A stretch of DNA of 64,000 nucleotides from JAXMHN01 sp964578605 (GTDB lineage: Bacteria > Verrucomicrobiota > Verrucomicrobiia > Limisphaerales > SIBE01). Position 1 is the stretch's first letter. Each line of letters opens with the position of its first letter. The position numbers were made by a program, and so were the translations under genes. Shown one piece after another: positions 43,004 to 51,559 of this stretch. Under the pieces are notes generated by a model that saw only the letters and a list, made by a program, of their open reading frames with translations, had not been told where the DNA came from and did no database searches. The stretch lies in NCBI GenBank assembly GCA_964578605.1, contig CAZODO010000019.1, forward strand, positions 3,384-67,383, in the 5' to 3' direction.

Positions 43004-44140
43004 ATGGTTCCTGACATGAAACAGATCAAGCCAGGCCTTGTTTGCGATGAGAGACTCCTTGTCGCAGGCGGGTTGGGGGCAGACCTCGGTGGAACAACTT
43101 TCAAGATTGGCGAAACCAAAGGGCTCGCGCTCCTGACGAAGGAGACGGTGCAACAACCGTCGCGGTGGGCGGATGGACCCGAGCCGTTTGCCGAAGCGAT
43201 CGTCGAAAGCTGGGTGAAGCTGGCGGCCCGGTCGCGCCGCCGCCTCCGCGATTACACCTACTTTGCCGCCGCGATGTGCGGCCCTACCAACTCCACCACC
43301 GGCACAGTCTTGCGCATCACCAATCGCGGGAGCGAAAAATGGGCGCGGCGCTGCTTCCGTCAGGACCTTATCGATGCCCTCACGCGGCGCGGGGTCCAAG
43401 ACCCGGTTGTTTCCGTCGGCAACGACGGCATGTTCTTCAACCTGGGGGAATGGGCTCATGCCGTTCTGGAAGGCTTGGTCACCCCGGCGGCCACTTTTAT
43501 TACCGTCTGTCCCGGAACCGGCTTGGCTTTTGGAGCCGTCCTAGGGGGAATGCCTTGGAAAGGCGAACAGGGCGAAGGAGCAGAAGAAGGCCACCGCAGC
43601 TGCGACCCCTTGGCGCTCGCGAGACTAGCGGGCGTGGACCTTCCGATCCTGTTCCCACGCTGCGGTTGCGGGAACCCCGGGATTTGCCTTGAAAAGACGC
43701 CCGCTTGTGTGGATGGCCTGGTGGCACTGGTCCAGGCCGAGATCGACGCCGGCCTTTGGCCGGGCGAGAAAGATGCCCGGAAGCTTGGGCTCACCCTCCT
43801 GGACCGCGCCGACAACGGCGATCCGGCGGCTTGGCGAGTCATTCGGGTGCAGATGAGGTTCCTGGGCATGATTCTTGGGGAACTGCACCGGACGTATAAA
43901 TCCTCTTTTTATTGCTGTCCCGGCGCACACACCACGCGCCAAAATATCCGGGAGCGCTGTTTCGAAGCGATTCGCGAGGGGTTTGAGGCCAACCGGGCGT
44001 TTCGCGATGCGAAGGATCCGCCCGTGACGATTTATCCCGGGGCTTGCGGCGAGAATGCCGCGGTTTTCGGAGGGGTCCTTTTCGCTGCCCTCCAGTCAGG
44101 AGCACTTCGGGTTGGCCAGAACGGATCGGGCGCAAGTTAG
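43004..44140 (+). CDS. ROK-family sugar kinase
   Basis: The 378-residue protein has the ROK phosphate-binding start GADLGGTTFKIG, a mid-protein VGNDGM segment with the catalytic Asp and a GTGLAFGAVLGG loop. The ROK cysteine-rich zinc motif reads CGCGNPGICLE, one residue longer than the usual C-x-C-G-x-x-G-C-x-E. ROK proteins include glucokinase, N-acetylglucosamine kinase and repressors; no helix-turn-helix is present here, so a kinase is favoured. The sugar is unknown, but nearby glycan-degrading genes make an amino sugar or hexose plausible. Start is ATG 43004 (43016 also possible). It is convergent with the beta-helix gene. Confidence 0.78.
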   Translation: MVPDMKQIKPGLVCDERLLVAGGLGADLGGTTFKIGETKGLALLTKETVQQPSRWADGPEPFAEAIVESWVKLAARSRRRLRDYTYFAAAMCGPTNSTTGTVLRITNRGSEKWARRCFRQDLIDALTRRGVQDPVVSVGNDGMFFNLGEWAHAVLEGLVTPAATFITVCPGTGLAFGAVLGGMPWKGEQGEGAEEGHRSCDPLALARLAGVDLPILFPRCGCGNPGICLEKTPACVDGLVALVQAEIDAGLWPGEKDARKLGLTLLDRADNGDPAAWRVIRVQMRFLGMILGELHRTYKSSFYCCPGAHTTRQNIRERCFEAIREGFEANRAFRDAKDPPVTIYPGACGENAAVFGGVLFAALQSGALRVGQNGSGAS

Positions 44141-44147
44141 CGGTTTT

Positions 44148-46514
44148 TTAGGAGCGAACTTCGAGCGAGATCTGCTTCTGTTGGCGCGAGATCAACAGCG
44201 TCATGCTCTGAAAATCTGCCAGCGCAGGCACTTGCTCGAGCAACACTCCGACATCCGTCACCTGGGTGCCGTCGATCGCCAGGATCACGTCGCCTTTCTG
44301 CAAGCCGCTCTTCGCCAGGATGGAGTTGTCTGGGACTTTCAGCACCAAGGCGCCAACAACACCCGGCAGACCAAGCGCCGACATTTCCCCCGCGCCGGCG
44401 ATGTTCCGAACGGTGGCTCCGAGCCAAAGACGAGGGCTTGTGTTGCGGGCCCCTGTGGCCGCCCCAGCCTTTTGTCCTGGCAGCGTGGGTTTGCGGGCCA
44501 AGGCGCTCAAGGACGGTTCCTGCACGCCGAAGTTGTCCATCGGGAAGTTCACGAATCCCAAGGCGAGCGCTGGCGAACCCTCCCGGACACGGTAATCGCC
44601 CGTGGCGGGGTCCAGGAAGAGCGCGTCTCCGAGCAGGGAGTGTTCGTCACGGCCGCTTTGCCTTTGCAGGGGTGTGGCTGGCCCGAGTGCCGCGCTCTCC
44701 CGGTGCAGGAGGTTGTAATCCAGGTCTTGACCCCAGGGCGGAGGCGGCATCAGCGCGGGCTGGTACTCGCGCCAAACGATATTCCGCCGGAACACGTCGC
44801 CGCTGTTGGCATACCAGACGTGAGGGTGGAAGCCGGAGGTGACCATGATGTTGTTCTCGACCACGCGTCCGTACCCTTCGCGGTTCTTGATGCCGCCGCG
44901 GAGGCACAGATTGTTGGTGATGACGTAAAAGGAGGACCCGTCATCGAGGTCGATGTCCCATCCATGGTCGCAACGCCAGCGGTTGTTCCGCAAGATCACA
45001 GGCTCTACAGCGTCCAAGCGCGGAAGGCCGGGAGCTTGCCGGATCCATTCGTTGACCTCCGAAACGTTCGGACGCCAATAGCGGTCGCGTCCCCAGGAGT
45101 TGAACGAACCATGGTCGCCCGTCTCCTTCACGGTGTCGAACACGTCGCAGAACTCGATCACATGACCGCCCCAGGAGCCGTCCCCGATGTTGATGCCGGC
45201 CCGGGGCGTGTCGTAAATTGAGCAGTGGCGAATCGTAATGCCGCGCGCGAGTTGAATGTGAACTCCTGCTGTCTGCTTCTCCACTCGGCCGGTGAGATAA
45301 ATGAGGCAGTCGTCAACCAGGCAGTCGGCCGGGTAGTTGGGGCTCTTCGGCCCCGGCGTGCGATCGAGGTCCTCGAGCTGGTTCACCTGGCTGTAATTGA
45401 ACAAGGGATTGCGCGTCGCTTGCGGGTCTCCCACGAAGCAGATGCCATTGCCGCCTGCCTTGGCGATTTGGCAACCCCGCACCGTGATCCGCCGGTTGTA
45501 CTGGTTGACGAAGATCGCGTTGCCGCCAACCTGGTCCAGAAAGCTGCGTTCGATCGCGCAGTCTTCCGCGCCCTCGAAGAAAACGGCTCCACCACGGTAG
45601 ATCGCCCAGTCGGAGCGCATGAGCGGTTCCTTGGTGTCCATGACCGTGCGCGCCGCGTGGCGGAAGGTCAGTCCGCGCAAGGTCACAAAGCGGACCGGTC
45701 TCGATTCGCTGCCGCGGAACTCGACGAGGTGCCGGAGTCGCGTGGCTTCCACTTTGGCGGTGCTCAGGTCCAGTCCGTTGGGCGGGTAGAAGTACAGGGT
45801 GTGCGTGGTTGAATCGAGGAACCACTCGCCGGGCGCGTCCAGTTCTTCGAAGATGTTTTCCACGAACCGAATGCTCTGATGCACGGCCCCGCCCCGGTTG
45901 TTTTGCCAACCGCCTTCCAGCGTGACTTCGCCCTTGGCATTCTTTCCAGTGATCCGCCAGGTAAAATCGCCCCAGAGCGCGGGATGCATGGCATGGAAAT
46001 ACCCGCCCATTGGATTCGCCCAGCGTGCCGCGCGATTTGCGGAGATGGCGTCGGCTGCGAAGCCGTCGAAGTACTGAGCCTTGGGATTGAAGTTCGGATA
46101 CCTTGCCAGAATCTGGCGTTCGCCATTGACGAAAATCTCCTCGGTTCGCAGGGCCGCGGGCACCTTCGCCTGATCGATGCCGTCGCGGCAGGGCTGCCAA
46201 TCCAGTTTCTCGAGGTTGACTCCGCCGCTGATCACGGGTGTCTCGTCCTGGTAGGCCTGGTAAACGATCGGAGCGGCCTTGGTGCCTGAATCGCGCGGCG
46301 TAAAAACCAGCGGTTCGGCCAGGTAATAGGTGCCGCCGCGCAGCCAGACGGAGCCCGGCTTTTGGCGCACGGCTTCTTGGGTCCGCCTCAAAGTGGCAAA
46401 GGGCTTTTCCAAGGTGCCTGGATTGGCGTCATCACCGCCGGGGGCGACATAATAAGGCTGCCCGAGAACACCCATGGTGATGCTGACGAGGACAAGGATC
46501 GCGAGAGATTTCAT
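44148..46514 (-). CDS. Secreted right-handed beta-helix protein with C-terminal PDZ domain
   Basis: The 788-residue protein has a signal peptide (about residues 1-18), then YYVAPGGDDANPGTLEKPFATL, the usual opening of beta-helix polysaccharide-active proteins. About 15 repeat turns follow, seen as Asn/Gly and hydrophobic ladders (for example RITVRGCQIAKAGGNGI, VIEFCDVFD, VVENNIMVTSG). Residues about 700-788 form a PDZ domain (LWLGATVRNIAG, GALVLKVPDNSILAKSGLQKGDVILAIDGTQV). The catalytic class is uncertain; lyases and glycosidases share this fold. It is divergent from the AraC-GH84 gene, which could regulate it. Confidence 0.82.
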   Translation of the reverse strand: MKSLAILVLVSITMGVLGQPYYVAPGGDDANPGTLEKPFATLRRTQEAVRQKPGSVWLRGGTYYLAEPLVFTPRDSGTKAAPIVYQAYQDETPVISGGVNLEKLDWQPCRDGIDQAKVPAALRTEEIFVNGERQILARYPNFNPKAQYFDGFAADAISANRAARWANPMGGYFHAMHPALWGDFTWRITGKNAKGEVTLEGGWQNNRGGAVHQSIRFVENIFEELDAPGEWFLDSTTHTLYFYPPNGLDLSTAKVEATRLRHLVEFRGSESRPVRFVTLRGLTFRHAARTVMDTKEPLMRSDWAIYRGGAVFFEGAEDCAIERSFLDQVGGNAIFVNQYNRRITVRGCQIAKAGGNGICFVGDPQATRNPLFNYSQVNQLEDLDRTPGPKSPNYPADCLVDDCLIYLTGRVEKQTAGVHIQLARGITIRHCSIYDTPRAGINIGDGSWGGHVIEFCDVFDTVKETGDHGSFNSWGRDRYWRPNVSEVNEWIRQAPGLPRLDAVEPVILRNNRWRCDHGWDIDLDDGSSFYVITNNLCLRGGIKNREGYGRVVENNIMVTSGFHPHVWYANSGDVFRRNIVWREYQPALMPPPPWGQDLDYNLLHRESAALGPATPLQRQSGRDEHSLLGDALFLDPATGDYRVREGSPALALGFVNFPMDNFGVQEPSLSALARKPTLPGQKAGAATGARNTSPRLWLGATVRNIAGAGEMSALGLPGVVGALVLKVPDNSILAKSGLQKGDVILAIDGTQVTDVGVLLEQVPALADFQSMTLLISRQQKQISLEVRS

Positions 46515-46821
46515 GCTGTCTTAAACGCCCGGCTGAGGTTTCGCTTCCGCATAGCGCCCACGGCCTACTCTGTCGATTCATGCCGGATTGAACAGCGCAA
46601 AGTCGTTCAGGCTCCGCGGCGATACCGGGCGTGACCTTCGCGTGTCCGTTGCGGAGCATGGGCCGGGTCTTCCATCATTCTTGGGATTTGGGGTGAAGGG
46701 CATCCCGTCGGCCGCACGGATTGGCTTTCAACAGGGTGGAGAGCCGAGTTTTGGCGGCTTCACTGGCTGAGGTCCCCGCCCAAAGGGTTGACTGCGTGCT
46801 GTTGCTCGTTACGCTGCCGGC
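46515..46821. other. Divergent regulatory region
   Basis: This 307-base region separates the beta-helix/PDZ gene (minus) from the AraC-GH84 gene (plus), so it should hold both promoters and any AraC binding sites. A TTGACT occurs at 46788-46793 upstream of the regulator gene, without a clear -10. No conspicuous repeat or dyad was identified and no gene is supported. Confidence 0.4.
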
Positions 46822-48945
46822 GTGAATGCAGGCAGGCCCAACACCGCCGCGCACTCGATCAACGGACCGGCTTTGCCCGGGGAGGGGGCCCACACAGAGT
46901 CCGCGGAGCCGGCGGTTCCGGCATGCGGATTGGTGGTGTTCGAGAAGCGGCGGGCGGCGGGGTTGTCGGCGGACCTGGCGGATCGCGACTCGCGTTTCTC
47001 CTTGGTTCTTTCGGGGCAGGCTCGTTGTGAGAGCGGAGATCGTCGTTATGTGCTTGGGCCGGATACGCTCTGCCACGTCCCGGCTGGCAAGGTTGTCCGC
47101 CACGAAATCCTGCCGCATGACCCGGTCACCGTCTATGTGATCCGCTACCGGCCGGAGCTTCTCTCGGCCGTGGGAGGCCCCTTGAACGCCTTGGGTGTCC
47201 TGCCGTTGGAACTGGGCAGCGCCAAAACAAACCAGGTGCGCGTCGTCCGGTCCATCTTCCAGGAGATGCTCTTTGAACAGGATTCCAGCCAGGAAGGGTG
47301 GGAATTGATCCTGCACTCGCGCCTGATCGATCTCGCCGTTCGGACGCTGCGCTTCGTGCGGCGGCGTGGTCCGGATCATTTTCCCGGGTTTGAGCCTGGC
47401 AACGACAGCACGGATCGCGTGGCGCGGTATGCTCTGCGGTTGAAATCGCGTTTCTACCAGCAGGAAAGCCTTTCTGAGGCGGCGCGGTCGGTGGGGCTTA
47501 GCCGGCGCCAGTTCACGGAGCTCTTTCGTAAAATAACCGGGCAAAGCTGGCGTTGCTATGTGCTGGGATTGCGGTTGAAGCACGCGGCGGATTTGTTGTC
47601 GGGGACGGACCGTTCGGTGCTTGCCGTCGCTTTTGAATCCGGGTTCGATGACGCCTCGCATTTCCACCATTGTTTCAAATCCGAATACGGATGTCCCCCG
47701 ATGGCTTACCGGGAGCAGCGCCGGGTGCGTCTTCCCACCAAGGCACGACTCTCGCCCGAACAGGGCGCGCCCGGATTCAAGCTTCGCGGGATGAAGGGCT
47801 GGTTCTGGACAGCCGGCCAGTACCTGGAAGAGATCCAAGTGTTGGCTGGCCTGAAGATGAATTTCCTCATGGATTGCTATGGCTCCATGATCGTGTCCCA
47901 GCGGGGTGAGCCTTGGTGCAACCAGTGGTGGAAACCCATGACCCCCGCCCGCAAAGAGGCCTACGGGCGCATCATCCGCGCTTGCCAGAGTGCTGGCATC
48001 CGGTTCTGTTTCTCCCTGCATCCGCAACTGGCCTCCCCGCGCCCGCTCGACCCGGAAAGCGCCACGGACGTGACGGCGTTTTTTCAGCATTACCGGTGGG
48101 CCCAAGGCCAGGGCGTGCAGTGGTTCAGTGTTTGCCTGGATGGGGCGGGGTGGGGCCATGCCGGACCGGGGCCTTGTGGCACCCGGCACGCGCGGTTCGT
48201 CACCGCGGTGCTCGAGAGGCTCCGTGCCCATGACGTCAGGGCGCAGATGGTCTTCTGTCCGGCTGCTTGCTGGGGCGATGGCACCAACCCGGAGCACCAG
48301 GCTTACCTGGAGGCCCTGGCCCGCGACCTGGACTCGGAAGTTTATGTCTTTTGGAATGGCGATAGCATCGTCACGCCCCGCATCACCCGGGTGGCAGCTG
48401 AAAGCTACCGGAGCGTCGTCAAGCACCGTCTGTTTCTTTGGGACAATTACCCGGTCAACGACGGCAGCCCTACGTTGCACTTGGGCCCCGTCAGCGGGCG
48501 CGAGCCGGACCTTTGCGAAGTCGTGGACGGTTACCTGAGCAACCCGATGTGCACGCAGAACCAGATCAACCGGATACCCCTGGCCACCTGCGCAGATTAC
48601 GCTTACAACCCCCGCGCCTATCATCCCGGCCGCTCGATCAGCCGCGCGATTCTCAGGCTGGGTCGAACCAGCCTCCAGCAACGCGTGCTCAAGGACCTGG
48701 TCGAAGCCTATCCCGGTTTCATCGTGGCGGGCGGGGGCACGGGCACCAATCCTGTCCGCGCCAAGTTCCTCAAGGCGGCTTCGGCGCCCGGCGCCCGTCC
48801 CTCCCTGCTCGCTCTGTGTGAGCGCATGAGCGATATCAAGGCCCGGTTGGACGCGCACTTCCCGGCCTTGTTCCCGGCCACAAAGACGACCGTGGCGGAC
48901 GACATTGCGTGGATGAAATCCGAGCTGGCCAGGCTCGGGATTTGA
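46822..48945 (+). CDS. AraC-family regulator fused to a GH84-like domain with altered catalytic pair
   Basis: The 707-residue protein (GTG start) has a cupin-like sensor (about residues 35-180) and an AraC helix-turn-helix pair (about 195-300; SLSEAARSVGLSRRQFTELFRKITG and VLAVAFESGFDDASHFHHCFK). The C-terminal region (about 318-700) closely resembles the beta-N-acetylhexosaminidase (GH84) domain of the gene at 60542. Shared segments include WWKPMTPAR, FLWDNYPVND, LHLGPV and ATCADYA. In active GH84 enzymes two adjacent Asp residues do catalysis, but this copy has Asp440-Gly441. It has no signal peptide, so it acts in the cytoplasm, probably as a sugar-sensing regulator. Confidence 0.85.
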   Translation: MNAGRPNTAAHSINGPALPGEGAHTESAEPAVPACGLVVFEKRRAAGLSADLADRDSRFSLVLSGQARCESGDRRYVLGPDTLCHVPAGKVVRHEILPHDPVTVYVIRYRPELLSAVGGPLNALGVLPLELGSAKTNQVRVVRSIFQEMLFEQDSSQEGWELILHSRLIDLAVRTLRFVRRRGPDHFPGFEPGNDSTDRVARYALRLKSRFYQQESLSEAARSVGLSRRQFTELFRKITGQSWRCYVLGLRLKHAADLLSGTDRSVLAVAFESGFDDASHFHHCFKSEYGCPPMAYREQRRVRLPTKARLSPEQGAPGFKLRGMKGWFWTAGQYLEEIQVLAGLKMNFLMDCYGSMIVSQRGEPWCNQWWKPMTPARKEAYGRIIRACQSAGIRFCFSLHPQLASPRPLDPESATDVTAFFQHYRWAQGQGVQWFSVCLDGAGWGHAGPGPCGTRHARFVTAVLERLRAHDVRAQMVFCPAACWGDGTNPEHQAYLEALARDLDSEVYVFWNGDSIVTPRITRVAAESYRSVVKHRLFLWDNYPVNDGSPTLHLGPVSGREPDLCEVVDGYLSNPMCTQNQINRIPLATCADYAYNPRAYHPGRSISRAILRLGRTSLQQRVLKDLVEAYPGFIVAGGGTGTNPVRAKFLKAASAPGARPSLLALCERMSDIKARLDAHFPALFPATKTTVADDIAWMKSELARLGI

Positions 48946-49034
48946 GGTTCGGCCTGAATCTCTGCGATACGGGTTCTCTTTCGAGTGAGAGCGTTGAGCC
49001 ATTGCGGCAAGGACTGGCGGCGGTTGACTTTCGC

Positions 49035-49063
49035 TTGACAGATGCGGAGGGATGTTTCTACAG
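49035..49063 (+). promoter_or_regulatory. Weak candidate trpR promoter
   Basis: TTGACA at 49035-49040 is a perfect -35-like hexamer. CTACAG or TACAGA at 49058-49064 is a weak -10. The palindrome at 49053-49072 would overlap that -10, and no Shine-Dalgarno motif precedes the trpR ATG at 49077. Confidence 0.3.
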
Positions 49064-49072
49064 ATAGAAACA
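49053..49072. promoter_or_regulatory. Palindrome just upstream of trpR, candidate operator
   Basis: TGTTTCTA (49053-49060) and TAGAAACA (49065-49072) form perfect 8-base arms around a 4-base spacer, ending 4 bases before the trpR ATG. The position suits autorepression by the TrpR-like protein encoded directly downstream. It differs from the Escherichia coli trp operator, so the link is inferred from position and symmetry. Confidence 0.6.
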
Positions 49073-49076
49073 CACC

Positions 49077-49364
49077 ATGGACCAAATCAGCAGTATTGCC
49101 CGGGTCATCGCGCAGATGCGCGACCCGAAGGCTGTTGAGCGTCTGCTCAGAGAACTGCTGACGAAAAGCGAGGAGGAACGCCTGTCGCTCCGCTGGGATA
49201 TCGTCCGGCTTCTATCCGAAGGCAAGAGCCAGCGGAAGGTCGCCCAGGAATTGGGAGTCAGCTTGTGCAAGATCACGCGCGGGGCCCGGCAGCTCAAAAG
49301 AGGGAGATCCATGCTTAAGAAAGTATTCGAACCACGGTCTTCGCCCTCTCAATCCACACCCTAA
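49077..49364 (+). CDS. trpR: TrpR-family transcriptional regulator
   Basis: The 95-residue helical protein matches the Trp repressor superfamily: RVIAQMRDPKAVERLLRELLT, then EERLSLRWDIVRLLSEGKSQRKVAQELGVSLCKITRGARQL. The latter contains the helix-turn-helix. Ligand in Escherichia coli TrpR is L-tryptophan, and the adjacent tryptophan synthase gene supports the same here. trpB2 begins 9 bases after its stop, so they form an operon. The palindrome upstream is a likely self-operator. Confidence 0.85.
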   Translation: MDQISSIARVIAQMRDPKAVERLLRELLTKSEEERLSLRWDIVRLLSEGKSQRKVAQELGVSLCKITRGARQLKRGRSMLKKVFEPRSSPSQSTP

Positions 49365-49373
49365 GAGAAAACT

Positions 49374-50762
49374 ATGCGTACGAAAGTGTTTCTGACCGAA
49401 GATGAAATGCCACGGCAATGGTACAACATCGCCGCGGATCTGCCGTCCCCCATGCAGCCCCCCCTGGGACCGGATGGAAAGCCCATCACCCCCGAGATGC
49501 TTGCCCCGGTCTTTCCGATGAACATCATCGAGCAAGAAGTGAGCACCCAGCGGTGGATCGACATTCCGGAAGATGTCCTGGAGATACTCTGGAAATGGCG
49601 GCCGTCTCCGCTCCACCGGGCCGTGACGCTGGAAAGGGCCTTGGGCACACCGGCAAAGATCTATTACAAGAACGAGAGCGTTTCGCCGGCGGGAAGCCAC
49701 AAAACCAACACCTCGGTGCCGCAGGCGTGGTACAACAAGCAGTTCGGCATCAAGAAGATCACCACCGAGACCGGCGCCGGCCAGTGGGGGAGCGCGCTCG
49801 CCTTTGCCTGTGCGCTGTTGGGCCTGGAATGCAAGGTCTTCATGGTGCGCATCAGCTTTGACCAAAAGCCGTTTCGCAAGCTCATGATGGAGACCTGGGG
49901 GGCGACGTGCGTCGGCAGCCCCTCGTCCGAGACGAATGCCGGCCGCCAGATCCTGGCCCAGCATCCGGATACTCCCGGCTCGCTGGGTATCGCCATCAGT
50001 GAGGCGATCGAAGCGGCCGTCACCGACAAGAGCGGCTCCACCCGATATTCCCTCGGGAGCGTGTTGAACCATGTGATGCTCCACCAGACCATCATCGGGC
50101 TCGAAGCCAAGAAACAGCTCGAGAAGATCGGGGAAAAGAAGGTCGATGTCGTGATCGCTTGCGCTGGCGGTGGCTCGAACTTCGCGGGCCTCGCGTTCCC
50201 GTTCGTCAATGACAAGATCCACGGCGCCCAGATTGACATCATTCCCGTGGAACCGACTTCGTGCCCGACGATGACACGAGGTCCGTTTGTTTATGACCAT
50301 GGCGACACGGCGAAGATGACGCCGCTTCTGCCCATGCATTCGCTCGGCCACGACTTCATCCCGCCGCCGATCCATGCGGGGGGCTTGCGGTATCACGGCA
50401 TGGCCCCGCTGGTAAGCCAGACGATCGTGGAAGGGCTGGTCACCCCGCGCGCCATCGACCAGATTGAATGCTACGAAGCCGCGGTGCTCTTCGCGCGGAC
50501 CGAGGGAATCATTCCCGCGCCCGAGACCAGCCACGCCATCGCCGCCGCGATCCAGGAAGCGAAGAAAGCCAAGGAAGAAGGGAAGGAAAAGGTCATCCTC
50601 TTCAACTTTTCCGGTCACGGTCTGATGGACCTCGCCGGCTATGACCGTTTTTTCCGAGGCAAGCTCGTCAATTATTCACTGCCGGAAAGCGAGATGGGGA
50701 GCGCGATTCGGGAGCTTGGCAATCTGCCGAGACCCAAAATGGTTCGCACCGGCAGATGGTGA
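49374..50762 (+). CDS. trpB2: Tryptophan synthase beta-like protein, TrpB2 type
   Basis: The 462-residue pyridoxal phosphate enzyme is of the TrpB2 class, longer than classical TrpB and lacking a partner TrpA gene here. It shows RPSPLHRAVTLERALG, the cofactor Lys in SPAGSHKTNTS, TETGAGQWGSALAFA, and the phosphate-binding IACAGGGSNFAG. TrpB2 condenses indole and serine to tryptophan and is thought to salvage free indole. It follows a trpR-like gene, consistent with tryptophan-dependent control. A small stem (50773-50792, AGAGCG/CGCTCT) lies 10 bases after the stop. Confidence 0.9.
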   Translation: MRTKVFLTEDEMPRQWYNIAADLPSPMQPPLGPDGKPITPEMLAPVFPMNIIEQEVSTQRWIDIPEDVLEILWKWRPSPLHRAVTLERALGTPAKIYYKNESVSPAGSHKTNTSVPQAWYNKQFGIKKITTETGAGQWGSALAFACALLGLECKVFMVRISFDQKPFRKLMMETWGATCVGSPSSETNAGRQILAQHPDTPGSLGIAISEAIEAAVTDKSGSTRYSLGSVLNHVMLHQTIIGLEAKKQLEKIGEKKVDVVIACAGGGSNFAGLAFPFVNDKIHGAQIDIIPVEPTSCPTMTRGPFVYDHGDTAKMTPLLPMHSLGHDFIPPPIHAGGLRYHGMAPLVSQTIVEGLVTPRAIDQIECYEAAVLFARTEGIIPAPETSHAIAAAIQEAKKAKEEGKEKVILFNFSGHGLMDLAGYDRFFRGKLVNYSLPESEMGSAIRELGNLPRPKMVRTGRW

Positions 50763-50772
50763 GGACGTATTG

Positions 50773-50792
50773 AGAGCGGATAAGAACGCTCT
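50773..50792 (+). terminator. Possible weak terminator after trpB2
   Basis: AGAGCG (50773-50778) and CGCTCT (50787-50792) form a 6-base stem with an 8-base loop shortly after the trpB2 stop. No U-run follows, so termination may be weak or Rho-dependent. Confidence 0.35.
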
Positions 50793-50859
50793 GCGTTGGC
50801 GGAATCCGGCCAGGGCCCTGTGAACCGAGGCGGGGCCCTGCGCTTGCTGCACTGATGAC

Positions 50860-51117
50860 ATGATGACACGGATCGACCCAAACCAGGAAATGCACTGCCG
50901 CAAGCTCGGCCACCCGGTCCCGCTCTCCTACTGCGTTCGGGAGAGCATCGAGCTTCCATGTCGGCTTGTCTGCCAGTGTTGGGAGGGCCACATCCCGATC
51001 CATCAGTACCTCCTCACGCTGTATGCGGAATCGCAGCTTGCAGCCCTCGATAAGCCAGCCTCTAAGCTCGCTTCGATCCTCGACAGCATCCATCAGGCGC
51101 GGGGATCGAGCCCGTAA
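50860..51117 (+). CDS. Small Cys-rich conserved protein, function unknown
   Basis: The 85-residue product has five cysteines (positions 13, 25, 34, 38, 40) in the pattern MHCRKLGHPVPLSYCVRES, then a C-x3-C-x-C cluster with a following Trp. I recall similar small proteins with a CxxLGH...SYCR...PC...CW pattern from other bacteria, so it is probably real. It might bind a metal. It sits alone after trpR-trpB2 with no strong ribosome binding site. Function is unknown. Confidence 0.55.
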   Translation: MMTRIDPNQEMHCRKLGHPVPLSYCVRESIELPCRLVCQCWEGHIPIHQYLLTLYAESQLAALDKPASKLASILDSIHQARGSSP

Positions 51118-51559
51118 GCCTCGGAAGACCACCGGCTCCGTGCCGGTCCTGTGAGCAAACCCCAAGACGAGCCAGGCGGCAGACAAGCAGAGGACTTTGC
51201 CGGGCGAATGCGCGAATGCGTGACATTTTTACTCGTAAGGCACTGAAAGCGAGGGGTTTGCAAAACTGTACACATCTGTGTACAGTTTTACGGGCAAGGT
51301 CAGAAACCCTGACCCTAAGCACATGGACGTGACCTCAACGTTGCGCGCGACTTACGAGTCGTTCCCCAGCTTTTTCACTGACGATCCGTTGAACATTCCC
51401 GACAAGTTCGATGAACAGTTCTTCATCGTTGGGATAGGCAACGGGATTCCGGACATCCCCCGCATTGCTCCTGTTCTATCTCGGGGACCCGTGGCCGTTC
51501 TCGGCTCCCCGCTGAAGCATGGGTGAAATGGCCAATGTTCGCTCTCCAGTTCTCCTCAG
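51118..51559. other. Intergenic stretch with a strong palindrome, no supported gene
   Basis: This 442-base stretch holds the 13-base-arm palindrome listed separately. An open frame of about 67 to 82 codons follows it (51278 or 51323 to 51526; internal sequence FPSFFTDDPLNIPDKFDEQF), but no domain or start signal supports it. It could be a decayed gene or a very small regulated gene. Confidence 0.5.
51262..51289. promoter_or_regulatory. Perfect 13-base-arm palindrome, candidate repressor operator
   Basis: AAAACTGTACACA (51262-51274) and TGTGTACAGTTTT (51277-51289) are perfect inverted repeats around a 2-base centre. The core CTGTACACA...TGTGTACAG resembles sites bound by dimeric repressors and superficially LexA, but spacing differs from the Gram-negative CTGT-N8-ACAG. 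No regulator gene is adjacent. A hairpin terminator is less likely because the stem is AT-rich. Confidence 0.7.

Noticed and set aside
46675..49002. 775-codon open frame on the minus strand
   Set aside because: It is fully antisense to the AraC-GH84 gene, which has clear domains; no domain is visible in the antisense frame.
51323..51526. 67-codon frame after the 13-base-arm palindrome
   Set aside because: No domain, no convincing start signal and no homologue known to me; kept only as a possibility.
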